Assembly (NCBI RefSeq): GCF_001590865.1
Contig: NZ_BBUY01000001.1
Span: 156,766-220,765, forward strand
DNA length: 64,000 nt
Reading direction: 5' to 3'
Origin: Streptomyces sp. NBRC 110611
Lineage (GTDB): Bacteria > Actinomycetota > Actinomycetes > Streptomycetales > Streptomycetaceae
Below, in pieces: positions 17,392 through 27,359 of the stretch. Under the pieces are notes generated by a model. The model was given only the letters and a program-made list of their open reading frames with translations, did not search any database and was not told where the DNA came from. The stretch's first letter is position 1, and every line of letters starts with the position of its first letter. A program made the translations under genes and the position numbers.

Positions 17392-18390
17392 TCACCAGGC
17401 GAACGCCTCCGGCGACGGTCCCGGACCGGGGAAGATCTCATCGAGCGAGGCGAGCAGCTCGTCCGGCAGCTCCAGCTCGACGGCGCGCAGCGCGGAGGCG
17501 AGCTGGTCGGCCGTGCGCGGGCCGACGATCGGGCCGGTGACACCGGGACGGGTCAGCAGCCAGGCCAGCGCGACCTCGCCCGGCTCCAGGCCGTGCCGGT
17601 CGAGCAGGTCCTCGTAGGACTGGACCCGGCCGCGGATCGCGGAGTTGGCGAGCGAGTCGGCCGAGCGGCCGGAGACCGTACGGGCCGCGCCGCCCTCGCG
17701 CTCCTTCCGGATCGCGCCGCCGAGCAGCCCGCCGTGCAGCGGGGACCAGGGGATGACACCCAGGCCGTAGCTCCGGGCGGCCGGGATGACCTCCATCTCG
17801 GCGCGCCGCTCGGCCAGGTTGTACAGGCACTGCTCGCTGACCAGGCCGTACGAACCCCGGCGCCGGGCGGTCTCGTTGGCCTGGGCGAGGTGCCAGCCCG
17901 CGTGGTTGGAGGACCCCGCGTAGAGGATCTTGCCCTGCTGGACGAGGACGTCCATGGCCTGCCAGATCTCGTCCCAGGGGGTGTCCCGGTCGACGTGGTG
18001 GAACTGGTACACGTCGATGTGGTCGGTCCCCAGCCGCCGGAGGCTGGCGTCCACCGACCGCCGGATGTTGAGGGCGGAGAGCTTGTCGTGGTTCGGCCAG
18101 ACCCGGTCGCCGTCCGGCGCCATGTTGGCGTACACCTTGGTGGCCAGCACGGTCTTGTCCCGCCGCCCGCCGCCCTTGGCGAACCACGAGCCGATGATCT
18201 CTTCCGTCCGGCCCTTGTCGGCGCCCCATCCGTAGACGTTGGCGGTGTCGAAGAAGTTGATACCGGCCAGCTGCGCCGCGTCCATGATGCCGTGGCTGTC
18301 GGCCTCGTCCGTCTGAGGCCCGAAGTTCATCGTCCCGAGGACGAGTCGGCTGACCTTGAGTCCGGTGCGCCCGAGCTGCGTGTACTTCAT
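17392..18390 (-). CDS. aldo/keto reductase
   Basis: A 332-residue NADPH-dependent oxidoreductase with the (alpha/beta)8 fold. The catalytic tetrad is intact: Asp48 and Tyr53 in FFDTANVYGWG, Lys85 in LATKVYAN, and His131/132 in VYQFHHVD. The cofactor motif GPIVGPRTADQL lies near the C-terminus. The sequence is closest to the KvbB/YhdN-type bacterial group that reduces diverse carbonyls. The start is the ATG before KYTQLGRTGLKVS; upstream sequence in this frame belongs to other genes. Confidence 0.9.
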   Translation of the reverse strand: MKYTQLGRTGLKVSRLVLGTMNFGPQTDEADSHGIMDAAQLAGINFFDTANVYGWGADKGRTEEIIGSWFAKGGGRRDKTVLATKVYANMAPDGDRVWPNHDKLSALNIRRSVDASLRRLGTDHIDVYQFHHVDRDTPWDEIWQAMDVLVQQGKILYAGSSNHAGWHLAQANETARRRGSYGLVSEQCLYNLAERRAEMEVIPAARSYGLGVIPWSPLHGGLLGGAIRKEREGGAARTVSGRSADSLANSAIRGRVQSYEDLLDRHGLEPGEVALAWLLTRPGVTGPIVGPRTADQLASALRAVELELPDELLASLDEIFPGPGPSPEAFAW

Positions 18391-18446
18391 GGTGGGCCAG
18401 CCAACGCCTTCGAGTGAGCTCGAAGCAAGTACGGCACGCGGCCGCG

Positions 18447-20054
18447 TCACGGGTGTGCGGCGGGGAGCGGTGCGGGTGCCGGGGCGGCCGGGCAGGACGT
18501 GTCGCGTGCGGGGACGGAGCCGGTGAGGAGATAGGTGTCGACGATCCGGTCGACGCACCCGTTTCCGTTCAGGTACTGGCCGTGATCGCCACCGTCGACG
18601 GTCACCAGACGCGAGCCGCGCAGCGCCCGGTGTGCCCGTACCGCGGCTTCGTAGTACGTGGCGGGATCGTGCCGCGAGTTGAGCATGAGGACGGGGGGCA
18701 GGCCTTTGCCGGTGACGCGCACACGGGGGGCCGGGGGTGACGGCCAGGCCGCGCAGGTCGCGGCGAAGGCGAGGGAGCGCGCGCCCAGCAGCGGGTATCG
18801 GGCGGTGTCCTCGGCGCTCCGGGCGACCCAGTACCCGGTGTCGCCGGTCCAGGGTGTGTCGCCGCAGGTCACCGACGCGAACTCGGCGAGGAAGCCGGGG
18901 CTGAGGTAGCTGCCGTACAGCTTCGCGACGAGCGCCCGCTCCTCGCGCGTCGCGGTGTCCCAGTGCTCCAGGGCGGTGAGCGCCGCCGCCAGCACGGGGA
19001 AGCCCCGGGCCTTGTAGATGGCCTGGATGGCACCGCTGTCGAAGGCGTTGGGCCCGAGACGCAGCGAACGTGAACCGTCCGGTGCCGGGGAGCCGGCGGG
19101 CAGATCCAACGGGTGCTCGCGCAGGGCGGCGCGCCGGGCCTCCCAGGTCGCCTTCGCTTCGGCGGCGGTACGGCCGTAGTGGTAGACGGAGTCGTGGGCG
19201 GCGAGCCAGGGCAGGAAGTCCTGCTCGAACCGGCGCTGGAAGCTCAGCGGCTGCCCCTTCTCGAACTCCTCCCATGTGCCGTCGAATCCGATGTTGCTGT
19301 CCAGTACGACGCGCTCGACGCGCTGCGGGAACTCCGTGGCGTAGTACGCGCCGATCATCGTCGCGTAGGACGGCCCGTAGTAGGAGACCTTCCGCTGTCC
19401 CAGCAGCGAGCGGAAAAGGTCCATGTCGCGCACCGTCTGATCGGTGGTGATGTACCGCGCCAGGTCCCCGGAGCGGCGCGCGCACCCCTCCGCCAGCTGC
19501 CGGGCCCGGTGCAGGACCCCGCGGATCGCGGCGGGGGAACGGTCGCGTAAGTCACCGTCGGAGCGGAAGAACTCCCGGAACTCCTCGTCGCTCTGGCAGC
19601 TCACCTGCGTGCTCTTCCCGACTCCGCGCTGGTCGAAGCTCACCACGTCGTATGCGGCAGCCACCGCCGGCGACTTCGCCACGAAGCCCGCCGGCCGCTC
19701 CAGCCCCTGGCCGCCCGGTCCGCCGGCCGCCATCATCAGCACCCCGCGTCGCCGCGCGGGGTCCGTCGCCCGGTGCCGGGACACGGAGAGGGTGAGGTCC
19801 CTTCCTGCGCCCGGACGGTGCCAGTTCCGCGGCACGGTCATCCGCGCGCACTCCAGCAGCGCACCGCTCGCTGTGCTGCACGGCTGCCAGTCGAGCCGCT
19901 GGGCCGTGTACCGGGCGGGTATCGGGGGCGCCGCTGCCCGGTGCTGCGCCGCGACCGCCGGCGCCGGAGCCGGGAGGACGGTGGCGGCGACCGCGGCCAC
20001 CAGCGCGCTTGAGAGGGCGGGCAGCGTCCACCGTGGTTTTCGGGACTTCGGCAC
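18447..20054 (-). CDS. secreted alpha/beta hydrolase, tripeptidyl-aminopeptidase (TAP) type
   Basis: A 535-residue exported peptidase-like hydrolase. The first 36 residues form a Sec signal peptide (RKPR, hydrophobic core, AVAA cleavage region). The oxyanion-hole motif GGPGGQG is near 111-117, the nucleophile Ser229 lies in YYGPSYATMIG, and the C-terminal TAP-like domain supplies Asp (SRHDPATYYE) and His (DGGDHGQYLNG). Streptomyces relatives (TAP/Slp) remove N-terminal peptides outside the cell. GTG start with AGGAG six bases upstream. Confidence 0.88.
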   Translation of the reverse strand: MPKSRKPRWTLPALSSALVAAVAATVLPAPAPAVAAQHRAAAPPIPARYTAQRLDWQPCSTASGALLECARMTVPRNWHRPGAGRDLTLSVSRHRATDPARRRGVLMMAAGGPGGQGLERPAGFVAKSPAVAAAYDVVSFDQRGVGKSTQVSCQSDEEFREFFRSDGDLRDRSPAAIRGVLHRARQLAEGCARRSGDLARYITTDQTVRDMDLFRSLLGQRKVSYYGPSYATMIGAYYATEFPQRVERVVLDSNIGFDGTWEEFEKGQPLSFQRRFEQDFLPWLAAHDSVYHYGRTAAEAKATWEARRAALREHPLDLPAGSPAPDGSRSLRLGPNAFDSGAIQAIYKARGFPVLAAALTALEHWDTATREERALVAKLYGSYLSPGFLAEFASVTCGDTPWTGDTGYWVARSAEDTARYPLLGARSLAFAATCAAWPSPPAPRVRVTGKGLPPVLMLNSRHDPATYYEAAVRAHRALRGSRLVTVDGGDHGQYLNGNGCVDRIVDTYLLTGSVPARDTSCPAAPAPAPLPAAHP

Positions 20055-20182
20055 TGTGTGCTCCTGACGAGGAGAAGAGGGAGGGGCGTCCGTACGCGCC
20101 GCGCGTGCCCTACGTGCTGCGCGTACGGCGCGTACGCGTACGGAATCGATGCTCCGCGCCCTGCCGCTCGTGATCCATCACG

Positions 20183-20209
20183 CTGGTGCCACTTCTCCGG
20201 TGGCACCAG
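20183..20209. promoter_or_regulatory. perfect inverted repeat between divergent secreted-protein genes
   Basis: A 10-bp arm, CTGGTGCCAC, faces its exact complement GTGGCACCAG across 7 bases. It lies between the peptidase start (20054, minus) and the propeller protein start (20280, plus). It could be a regulator-binding site or an RNA hairpin in the 5-prime leader of the plus-strand gene. Confidence 0.5.
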
Positions 20210-20279
20210 TGCCACCCCCACAGGAGGGCGCTCCTGGGGACGACGCCCGCCGCCGCCCCGGGGATGGCAGTCTGTGCCC

Positions 20280-21374
20280 ATGCGTTCGCTTCTGTGCGCG
20301 GCCGGGGCCGCGGGGATCCTCTGGGTGGCCGGAACCGTACCGGCCGCCGCCGTGCCGGCGGTTGCTGTACCGGCCGCTGATGGCGCCGTACCGGCCGCTG
20401 CCGCCGACGAGCCGGACGGCTTCACGATCAGCGACCCGCGCATCACCGAATCCAGCGGCCTGGCCGCCAGCCGCACGCACCCCGGTATCTACTGGACCCA
20501 CAACGACAGCGATGACGGCCCGTACGTCTACGCCGTCGACAGCCGGACCGGCCGCACGGTCGCCCGGATCACCCTGCGCGGCATCGGCACGCCGCGCGAC
20601 GTGGAGGGGATCTCCGTCGGCCCGGACGGCGCCGTCTACGTCGGCGACATCGGCGACAACCTCGGCGGCACATGGGACCACGTATGGATCTACCGCTTCC
20701 CCGAGCCCCGGGAGCTGCGCGATGCCACCGTCACCGCCACCCAGTACACCGTGACGTACGCGGACGGCCCACGCGACGCCGAGGCGCTCATGGTGCATCC
20801 CAGGACCGGCCGGGTCTATATCGCCAGCAAGAAGCAGGACGGCAGCGGGGCGCTGTACGAGGGGCCCGCGCGGCTCAGCGCCACCGGTACGAACACCTTC
20901 CGCAAGGTCGCCCCGGCCGACCTGTGGGTGACCGACGGCGCGTTCTCCCCGGACGGCACCCGGCTGGTGCTGCGCAGCTACTTCGGTGCCCGGCTCTACC
21001 GCTGGCAGGGCGGCGGCCACCCCGGCCCCGAGGACCTCGGCAGCGTCGGCGTCCCGATTCAGCGGCAGGGCGAATCGGTCTCCTTCACCCCGGACGGCCG
21101 CACGCTGATGTACGGCTCCGAGGGGCGCGACAGCCACGTCACACCGGTCGGCCTGAGCGGCGACCAGCTGCCGGAGTCGGCGGGGGAGGGCGGAGCCCCG
21201 GGGAACGGCGAGCAGGGGAACGGCGGCGGTGACGCCGGGAAGCCCGGCGGCGAGGGGAGTTCAGGCGGCGAGGGGGCGGATCTGAACCCCAGCTTCGTGA
21301 AGGGCGCGATGGTCCTCGCGCTGGCGACGGCGCTGGTCGTGGCCGTACGGCGGCTGTTGCGTCGGCGTTCCTGA
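20280..21374 (+). CDS. secreted, membrane-anchored beta-propeller-like protein
   Basis: A 364-residue protein. A signal peptide is visible (MRSLLCAAGAAGILWVAG, then an alanine/proline-rich stretch). The mature part carries repeated propeller-like blades with patterns such as GLAASRTHPGIYWTHND, ISVGPDGAVYVGDIGDN and VSFTPDGRTLMYGSEG. A Gly/Glu-rich linker (about 300-330) leads to one transmembrane helix and RRLLRRRS, so the propeller should face outside. The catalytic role is unknown. The in-frame sequence upstream of 20280 is not coding-like. Confidence 0.8.
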   Translation: MRSLLCAAGAAGILWVAGTVPAAAVPAVAVPAADGAVPAAAADEPDGFTISDPRITESSGLAASRTHPGIYWTHNDSDDGPYVYAVDSRTGRTVARITLRGIGTPRDVEGISVGPDGAVYVGDIGDNLGGTWDHVWIYRFPEPRELRDATVTATQYTVTYADGPRDAEALMVHPRTGRVYIASKKQDGSGALYEGPARLSATGTNTFRKVAPADLWVTDGAFSPDGTRLVLRSYFGARLYRWQGGGHPGPEDLGSVGVPIQRQGESVSFTPDGRTLMYGSEGRDSHVTPVGLSGDQLPESAGEGGAPGNGEQGNGGGDAGKPGGEGSSGGEGADLNPSFVKGAMVLALATALVVAVRRLLRRRS

Positions 21375-21391
21375 CCCGGGACAGGCGACGC

Positions 21392-21434
21392 CTTGGTGTC
21401 ACGTGCCGCACACGTCGCGGCACGTGACGCCAAG
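21392..21434. terminator. bidirectional terminator between convergent genes
   Basis: An 18-bp stem with a single G-T wobble and a 7-base loop (arms 21392-21409 and 21417-21434, core GTCACGTGCCGC). It sits exactly between the propeller gene and serC, which converge. Confidence 0.85.
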
Positions 21435-21441
21435 TCCCCTG

Positions 21442-22569
<1,128 letters not shown>

Positions 22570-22661
22570 CTAAACCGTGGTGATGCGGGGCGGCGGTGCG
22601 TCCGGCGGGTGAGATGACGGTGGGTCGTACGGCGGACAGACGGTTCCTGGCGTGCTGGGGC

Positions 22662-23645
22662 TTATGGCCGGGTATCTGCCGCGTAGACGGCGGTGATCGC
22701 GGCGGCGGCGTCGGCGATGACCCGGCGGGCTTCGGGCGGGTCCAGTACCTCGAGGGAATCGCCGAACTGGAGCAGCTGGCGGACGGCGTTGACGACCGGA
22801 TAGGCCAGTTCGACGACCGCCCAGCCGTCGTCAGCGTCCTCCGCACCGCCGGTACGGGGCGGCCCGGTCAGCGCTCCGCCCAGGATCCGCACGGCCAGAT
22901 CCAGCCGCTCCCGCCGGATCCGGGCGACGACCCGTACCCCCGCGGGCCGCTCCTCGACCTGGCGGCGCAGCTGCTGCCAGACGTCGGTGAGCTCCACGCC
23001 CGGGCGGCGCCGTACCGGGGCGTCGGTCAGCGTCGCGGACGCCACCCGGTCGGCGCGGAAGAGCTGGGGCCGGCCGCGCCGGTCGGCGACGAGGTACCAG
23101 GTACCGGCCTTGGCCACCAGCCCGTACGGGTCGACCGTGTACGTCCGCAGCCGGGTCTCGCCGCTGTGGCGGTACCGGATCCGGAGCCGGTGGTCGGTGA
23201 AGACGGCGGTGTGCAGTGCGTCCAGGTCCGCCTCGGCGCGGGGGCCGCTCAGCCACCGGTCGGGGTCGACCAGGATGCGGCGGCCGGTCAGTTCCGCGGC
23301 CGGGCGGTGCGGTGCGGGCAGCGCGGCCATCACCTTGCGCAGGGCGGAGCCGAGCGCGTCGTCCAGGCCCAGCGCGGTGTGCGCGCCCTGCGCGGCCAGT
23401 ACGAACAGGGCGCGGGCCTCGTCGGTGGTCAGGCCGGTCATGTCCGTACGGAAGCCGGGCAGCAGGGCGATCCCGCCGTGCCGGCCGCGCTCGGCGTAGA
23501 CGGGCACGCCGGCCGCCGACAGCGATTCGATGTCGCGGTAGACGGTGCGGGTGGAGACCTCCAGCCGTTGGGCGAGCTCGCCGGCCGGCACCCGGCCGCG
23601 GGTCTGGAGGAGCAGCAGGATCGAGAGCAGACGGTCCGACTTCAC
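22662..23645 (-). CDS. WYL-domain transcriptional regulator (DeoR/HTH_11 type)
   Basis: A 327-residue regulator. The N-terminal winged helix is KSDRLLSILLLLQTRG...VSTRTVYRDIESL (about 1-55), followed by a WYL ligand-binding domain with YTVDPYGLVAKAGTWYLVA near 168-186 and a C-terminal WCX extension. The GTG at 23645 matches the usual family start; upstream frames are repeat DNA. It is divergent from the oxidase at 23833, and four phased repeats lie in between, so control of that oxidase is likely. Confidence 0.9.
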   Translation of the reverse strand: MKSDRLLSILLLLQTRGRVPAGELAQRLEVSTRTVYRDIESLSAAGVPVYAERGRHGGIALLPGFRTDMTGLTTDEARALFVLAAQGAHTALGLDDALGSALRKVMAALPAPHRPAAELTGRRILVDPDRWLSGPRAEADLDALHTAVFTDHRLRIRYRHSGETRLRTYTVDPYGLVAKAGTWYLVADRRGRPQLFRADRVASATLTDAPVRRRPGVELTDVWQQLRRQVEERPAGVRVVARIRRERLDLAVRILGGALTGPPRTGGAEDADDGWAVVELAYPVVNAVRQLLQFGDSLEVLDPPEARRVIADAAAAITAVYAADTRP

Positions 23646-23680
23646 ACCCCGCTTTATATGTGACGGCCGTTGTCGATTTA

Positions 23681-23766
23681 TCGCCGGAGGGTCCTCTCGT
23701 GATCGCCGGAGGGTCCTCCGATATCGCCGGAGGGTCCTCCCGTGATCGCCAGAGGGTCTCCCGCTC
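23681..23766. promoter_or_regulatory. four phased operator-like repeats
   Basis: Four copies of a unit based on TCGCCGGAGGGTCCTCC begin at 23681, 23703, 23724 and 23746, that is at 21-22 base spacing, two helical turns. Within each unit GGAGG-GT-CCTCC is an inverted repeat; the fourth copy is degenerate. The array occupies the divergent promoter region of the WYL regulator and the oxidase, so it is a strong candidate for cooperative regulator binding. Confidence 0.7.
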
Positions 23767-23832
23767 GGCTCGCGCGGGAAATCCGTCCACCAATGGGCAG
23801 GATGACCCGGCCCCCACGGGCAGGCTGGGTAC

Positions 23833-26802
23833 ATGGCTGATCACACCGAGACGAACCGGCGGGGGAAGCGACAGAAGCAGCGGAACCAGGACGTCGGCCC
23901 GGACACCGGCCCGGACACCGGTGCGGATATCGACCCGGGCCTGGCGAAGGAGCTGACGGCCGCGGTACGAGGCGAGGTCTCGTTCGCCGCGGCCGACCGG
24001 GCGCTGATGACCATGGACGCGTCCAACTACCGGCGGGTACCCCGGGCGGTGGTCGCCCCGCGGGACGCCGAGGACGTCGCGTCGGCACTCCGGGTGTGCC
24101 GGGAACACGGCGTACCGGTCGTGCCCCGAGGCGGCGGGACCAGCATCGCCGGGCAGGCCACCGGCACCGGCGTGGTGCTGGACTTCACCCGGCACATGCG
24201 GCGGATCGTGTCCCTGGACCCCGAGGCCCGTACGGCCGTCGTCCAGCCCGGAGTGGTGCTCGACGAGCTGCGCGCCGCCGCCGCGCCGCACGCCCTCACC
24301 TTCGGCCCCGACCCCTCCACCCACAGCCGCTGCACCCTCGGCGGCATGATCGGCAACAACTCCTGCGGCTCGCACTCGGTGGCGTGGGGCACCACCGCCG
24401 ACAACGTTCACGAACTGCGGCTGCTGACGTACGGCGGCGAGCAGGTACGCGCCGCCCGCGGCACCGATGCCGACGGCGTGCCGGCCGGCCTCCCGCCACG
24501 CCTCCGCGACAGCGTAAAGGCCCTGGTCGACAGGGAGTTGGCGGTGCTGCGCACGGGCTATCCGCAGGACCTTCCCCGCCGGATCTCCGGGTACGCCCTG
24601 GACGCGCTGCTCCCGGAGGCGGGCACCGACCTCGCCCGTGCCCTCACCGGCAGCGAGGGCACCCTCGGGGTGCTCACCGAGGCGACCGTACGGCTGGTGG
24701 AGACCCCGGCCGCCCGGGTGCTCGCCGTCCTCGGCTACCCCGACGAGAGCGCCGCCGCCGAGGCGGCCCACACCCTCCTCCCGCATCGCCCGATGACGGT
24801 CGAGGGGATGGCGGCCGACCTGGTGGGCGGCGCGGCCGGCCTGCCCGAGGGCGGCGCCTGGCTGTTCGTGGAGATGGGCGGCGCGAGCCCCGGCGAGGCG
24901 GCCGCCCGCGCCGGGACGCTCTGCCGGGCGGCGGTCGCGGACGGCGCCACCGCCCACACGGTCGTCACCGACCCGGCCGGCCGGCGCGCCCTGTGGCGGA
25001 TCCGCGAGGACGCCTCCGGCACGGCCACCCGGCTGCCCGATGGCGGGGAGGCCTGGCCCGGCTGGGAGGACTGCGCCGTACCGCCGGCCCGGCTCGGCGC
25101 GTACCTGCGGGACTTCCGCGCCCTGCTGGCCCAGCACGGCCTGCGCGGCACCCCCTACGGCCACTTCGGTGACGGCTGCGTCCACGTCCGCATCGACTTC
25201 GACCTGCTGACGCCCCCCGGAATCCGCCGCTTCCGCCAATTCTCCACCGACCTCGCGGAGTTGGTGGTCTCCCATGGCGGCTCGCTCTCCGGCGAACACG
25301 GCGACGGCCAGGCCCGCGCCGAACTCCTCCCCACGATGTACGGCCCGGAACTGGTCGGCCTGTTCGGCCGCTTCAAGGACCTCTGGGACCCGGCCGGCGG
25401 CCTCAACCCCGGCATGCTCGTCCGCCCCGCCCGCCTCGACGACAACCTCCGTTTCGCGCCGCTCCCCGACCGCCCCGTCCCGGTCGCCTTCGGCTACCCG
25501 CACGACAACGGCGACTTCTCCGCCGCCGTACGCCGCTGCGTGGGCGTCGCCAAATGCCGTACCGAAGCGCTGAGTCCGGCCTCGGCCGACGTCATGTGCC
25601 CGTCCTACCGCGCCACGGGCGAGGAACAGCACTCCACCCGCGGCCGGGCCCACCTGCTGCACGAGATGCTCGCCGGGGAGGTGGTCACCGACGGCTGGCG
25701 CTCACCCGAAGTGCGTGACGCCCTCGACCTCTGCCTCTCCTGCAAGGGCTGCCGCAGCGACTGCCCGGTCGGCGTCGACATGGCCACGTACAAGGCGGAA
25801 TTCCTCCACCACCACTACGCGGGCCGGCCGCGCCCCGTCACGCACTACTCCATGGGCCGCCTCCCGCGATGGCTGCACGCCGCCGCCCCCGTCGCCCCCG
25901 CCCTCAACGCCCTCGCCCGTACGCCCCTGGCCGCCGTCGCCAAACGCCTCGCCGGCATCGCCCCCGAGCGGCCCCTTCCGACGCTGGCCGCCGACCCCTT
26001 CACCCACTGGTGGCGGCGGCGTCCCCGCCCCTCGGCTTCCGGCGGCACCACCGTGCTCCTCTGGCCCGACACATTCACCAACTACCTCTCCCCGGAGGTC
26101 GGCCGCGCCGCCGTACGGGTCCTGGAGGCGGCGGGCCTGCGCCCGCTCCTCCCCCCGACCGCCCCACCCCTGCGCAGCGGAAGGCCACGGGTACGTGCCC
26201 GGCGTCCCCTCTGCTGCGGCCTGACCTACGTCTCCACCGGCCAGCTCGGCCACGCCCGCGCCACGATGCGCCGCACCCTCGAAGCCCTCGCTCGTCTCGT
26301 ACGCGCCGGCCGCCCGCTCGTCGTCCTCGAACCCAGCTGCGCCGCCACCCTCCGCACCGACCTCCCGGAACTCCTCTCCGACGACCCGCGCGCGTCCCGG
26401 CTGGCGGCCTCCGTACGGACCTTCGCCCAAGCACTGGAGGAGTTCGCCCCCGACTGGCAGCCCCCACGCGTCAACCGCTCCATCGCCGGGCAGACCCACT
26501 GCCACCAGCATGCGGTCCTCGGCGACGCCGCCGACCGCCGCCTCCGCGAACGCGCCGGCCTCACCGGCGAGCTGAGCGGCGGCTGCTGCGGCCTCGCCGG
26601 CAACTTCGGCTTCGAACGCGGCCACTACGACGTCTCCGTCGCCTGCGCCGAGGACCAACTCCTGCCCGCCGTACGGGCCTCGGCCCCGGAAGCGGAGATC
26701 CTGGCCGACGGCTTCTCCTGCCGCACACAACTCTCCCAACTGGGAGACCGCCCGGGACGCCATCTGGCCGAGGTCCTGGCGGAGGCGCTGACGAAGCGCT
26801 GA
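23833..26802 (+). CDS. FAD-binding oxidase fused to 4Fe-4S/CCG protein (GlcD-GlcF / D-lactate dehydrogenase type)
   Basis: A 989-residue fusion. Residues about 55-250 form the PCMH FAD domain (VPRGGGTSIAGQATG, TLGGMIGNNSCGSHS), followed by the C-terminal FAD-oxidase domain (GHFGDGCVHVRIDFD, SGEHGDGQARAE). From about 560 come two ferredoxin cysteine groups (CVGVAKCR...MCPSY and CLSCKGCRSDCPVGVD). The C-terminus has two CCG motifs (LCCGLTYVS, GGCCGLAGNFG). Such enzymes oxidise 2-hydroxyacids (D-lactate, glycolate) and pass electrons to the respiratory chain; the substrate here is not fixed. The N-terminal 40 residues are basic and repetitive. Confidence 0.9.
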   Translation: MADHTETNRRGKRQKQRNQDVGPDTGPDTGADIDPGLAKELTAAVRGEVSFAAADRALMTMDASNYRRVPRAVVAPRDAEDVASALRVCREHGVPVVPRGGGTSIAGQATGTGVVLDFTRHMRRIVSLDPEARTAVVQPGVVLDELRAAAAPHALTFGPDPSTHSRCTLGGMIGNNSCGSHSVAWGTTADNVHELRLLTYGGEQVRAARGTDADGVPAGLPPRLRDSVKALVDRELAVLRTGYPQDLPRRISGYALDALLPEAGTDLARALTGSEGTLGVLTEATVRLVETPAARVLAVLGYPDESAAAEAAHTLLPHRPMTVEGMAADLVGGAAGLPEGGAWLFVEMGGASPGEAAARAGTLCRAAVADGATAHTVVTDPAGRRALWRIREDASGTATRLPDGGEAWPGWEDCAVPPARLGAYLRDFRALLAQHGLRGTPYGHFGDGCVHVRIDFDLLTPPGIRRFRQFSTDLAELVVSHGGSLSGEHGDGQARAELLPTMYGPELVGLFGRFKDLWDPAGGLNPGMLVRPARLDDNLRFAPLPDRPVPVAFGYPHDNGDFSAAVRRCVGVAKCRTEALSPASADVMCPSYRATGEEQHSTRGRAHLLHEMLAGEVVTDGWRSPEVRDALDLCLSCKGCRSDCPVGVDMATYKAEFLHHHYAGRPRPVTHYSMGRLPRWLHAAAPVAPALNALARTPLAAVAKRLAGIAPERPLPTLAADPFTHWWRRRPRPSASGGTTVLLWPDTFTNYLSPEVGRAAVRVLEAAGLRPLLPPTAPPLRSGRPRVRARRPLCCGLTYVSTGQLGHARATMRRTLEALARLVRAGRPLVVLEPSCAATLRTDLPELLSDDPRASRLAASVRTFAQALEEFAPDWQPPRVNRSIAGQTHCHQHAVLGDAADRRLRERAGLTGELSGGCCGLAGNFGFERGHYDVSVACAEDQLLPAVRASAPEAEILADGFSCRTQLSQLGDRPGRHLAEVLAEALTKR

Positions 26803-26900
26803 GGCGGAGGCACTGACGGAGACGCTGATGGAGACGCTGATGGAGGCCTCGGGGCTGTCAGGTGCGACATAACCGTGTGCAATGGTGCAGAGTGACGCGA

Positions 26901-27263
26901 ATGCAGAGCGATGCGAAGGACGTAGATGCCTACCTGGCCGAGGTGCCCGAACGGCGCAGGGACGCCTTGGCCAGGTTGCGCCGGTTGTGCCGAGCCGAGC
27001 TGGAGGGCTTCGAAGAGGTCATGGCGTATGGAATGCCCGCGTACGAGCGCGACGGCATCGCCGAGATCGCGTTCGCCGGCCAGAAGCAGTACCTCTCCTT
27101 CTACCTGATGCGCGGTGATGTCCGCGAGGCGTTCGCCGAACGGCTCGCCGATCAGGACATGGGCAAGGGCTGCCTGCGTTTCCGCAGGCCGGAGACCATC
27201 GACTTCGACTTGCTGCGGGACCTGCTCAGGGCTACGGCGGCGCGGCCCGGCACGGTCTGCTGA
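26901..27263 (+). CDS. DUF1801 (YdhG/YjbR/CyaY-like) protein
   Basis: A 120-residue protein of the DUF1801 family. It has the typical helix (YLAEVPERRRDALARLRRL), the EEVMAYGMPAYERDG strand-turn and the KQYLSFYLM strand, and ends with the lysine/glycine loop MGKGCLRFRR. Cellular function is unknown. The ATG at 26901 is chosen as nearest to the conserved core; GTG 26892 is possible. Confidence 0.8.
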   Translation: MQSDAKDVDAYLAEVPERRRDALARLRRLCRAELEGFEEVMAYGMPAYERDGIAEIAFAGQKQYLSFYLMRGDVREAFAERLADQDMGKGCLRFRRPETIDFDLLRDLLRATAARPGTVC

Positions 27264-27330
27264 CACCGCACAGCCGGCCTTCCCCTCGGGGCGGGAAGAG
27301 CCCGGAAGGGAAAGGCCGGCTGTGCGGTGT
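27263..27330. terminator. strong bidirectional hairpin between convergent genes
   Basis: Arms 27263-27281 and 27312-27330 are perfectly complementary over 19 bp (starting ACACCGCACAGCC) around a 30-base loop that can itself pair. It overlaps the stop of the DUF1801 gene and precedes the end of the convergent surface-protein gene. Confidence 0.8.
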
Positions 27331-27359
27331 GTGCGGGTGAGCGCGGGTCAGCGCTCGTT

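Noticed and set aside
17392..19485. 697-codon extension of the aldo/keto reductase frame
   Set aside because: The extra 365 codons are antisense or out of frame over the peptidase gene and are Arg/Pro-rich; the reductase starts at 18390.
23681..23766. CRISPR-like array
   Set aside because: Units are contiguous 21-22 base repeats without unique spacers, so operator or tandem repeat is the right class.
22831..25662. 943-codon minus-strand frame across the oxidase and WYL genes
   Set aside because: Antisense shadow that even crosses the operator repeats; composition and lack of homology argue against coding.
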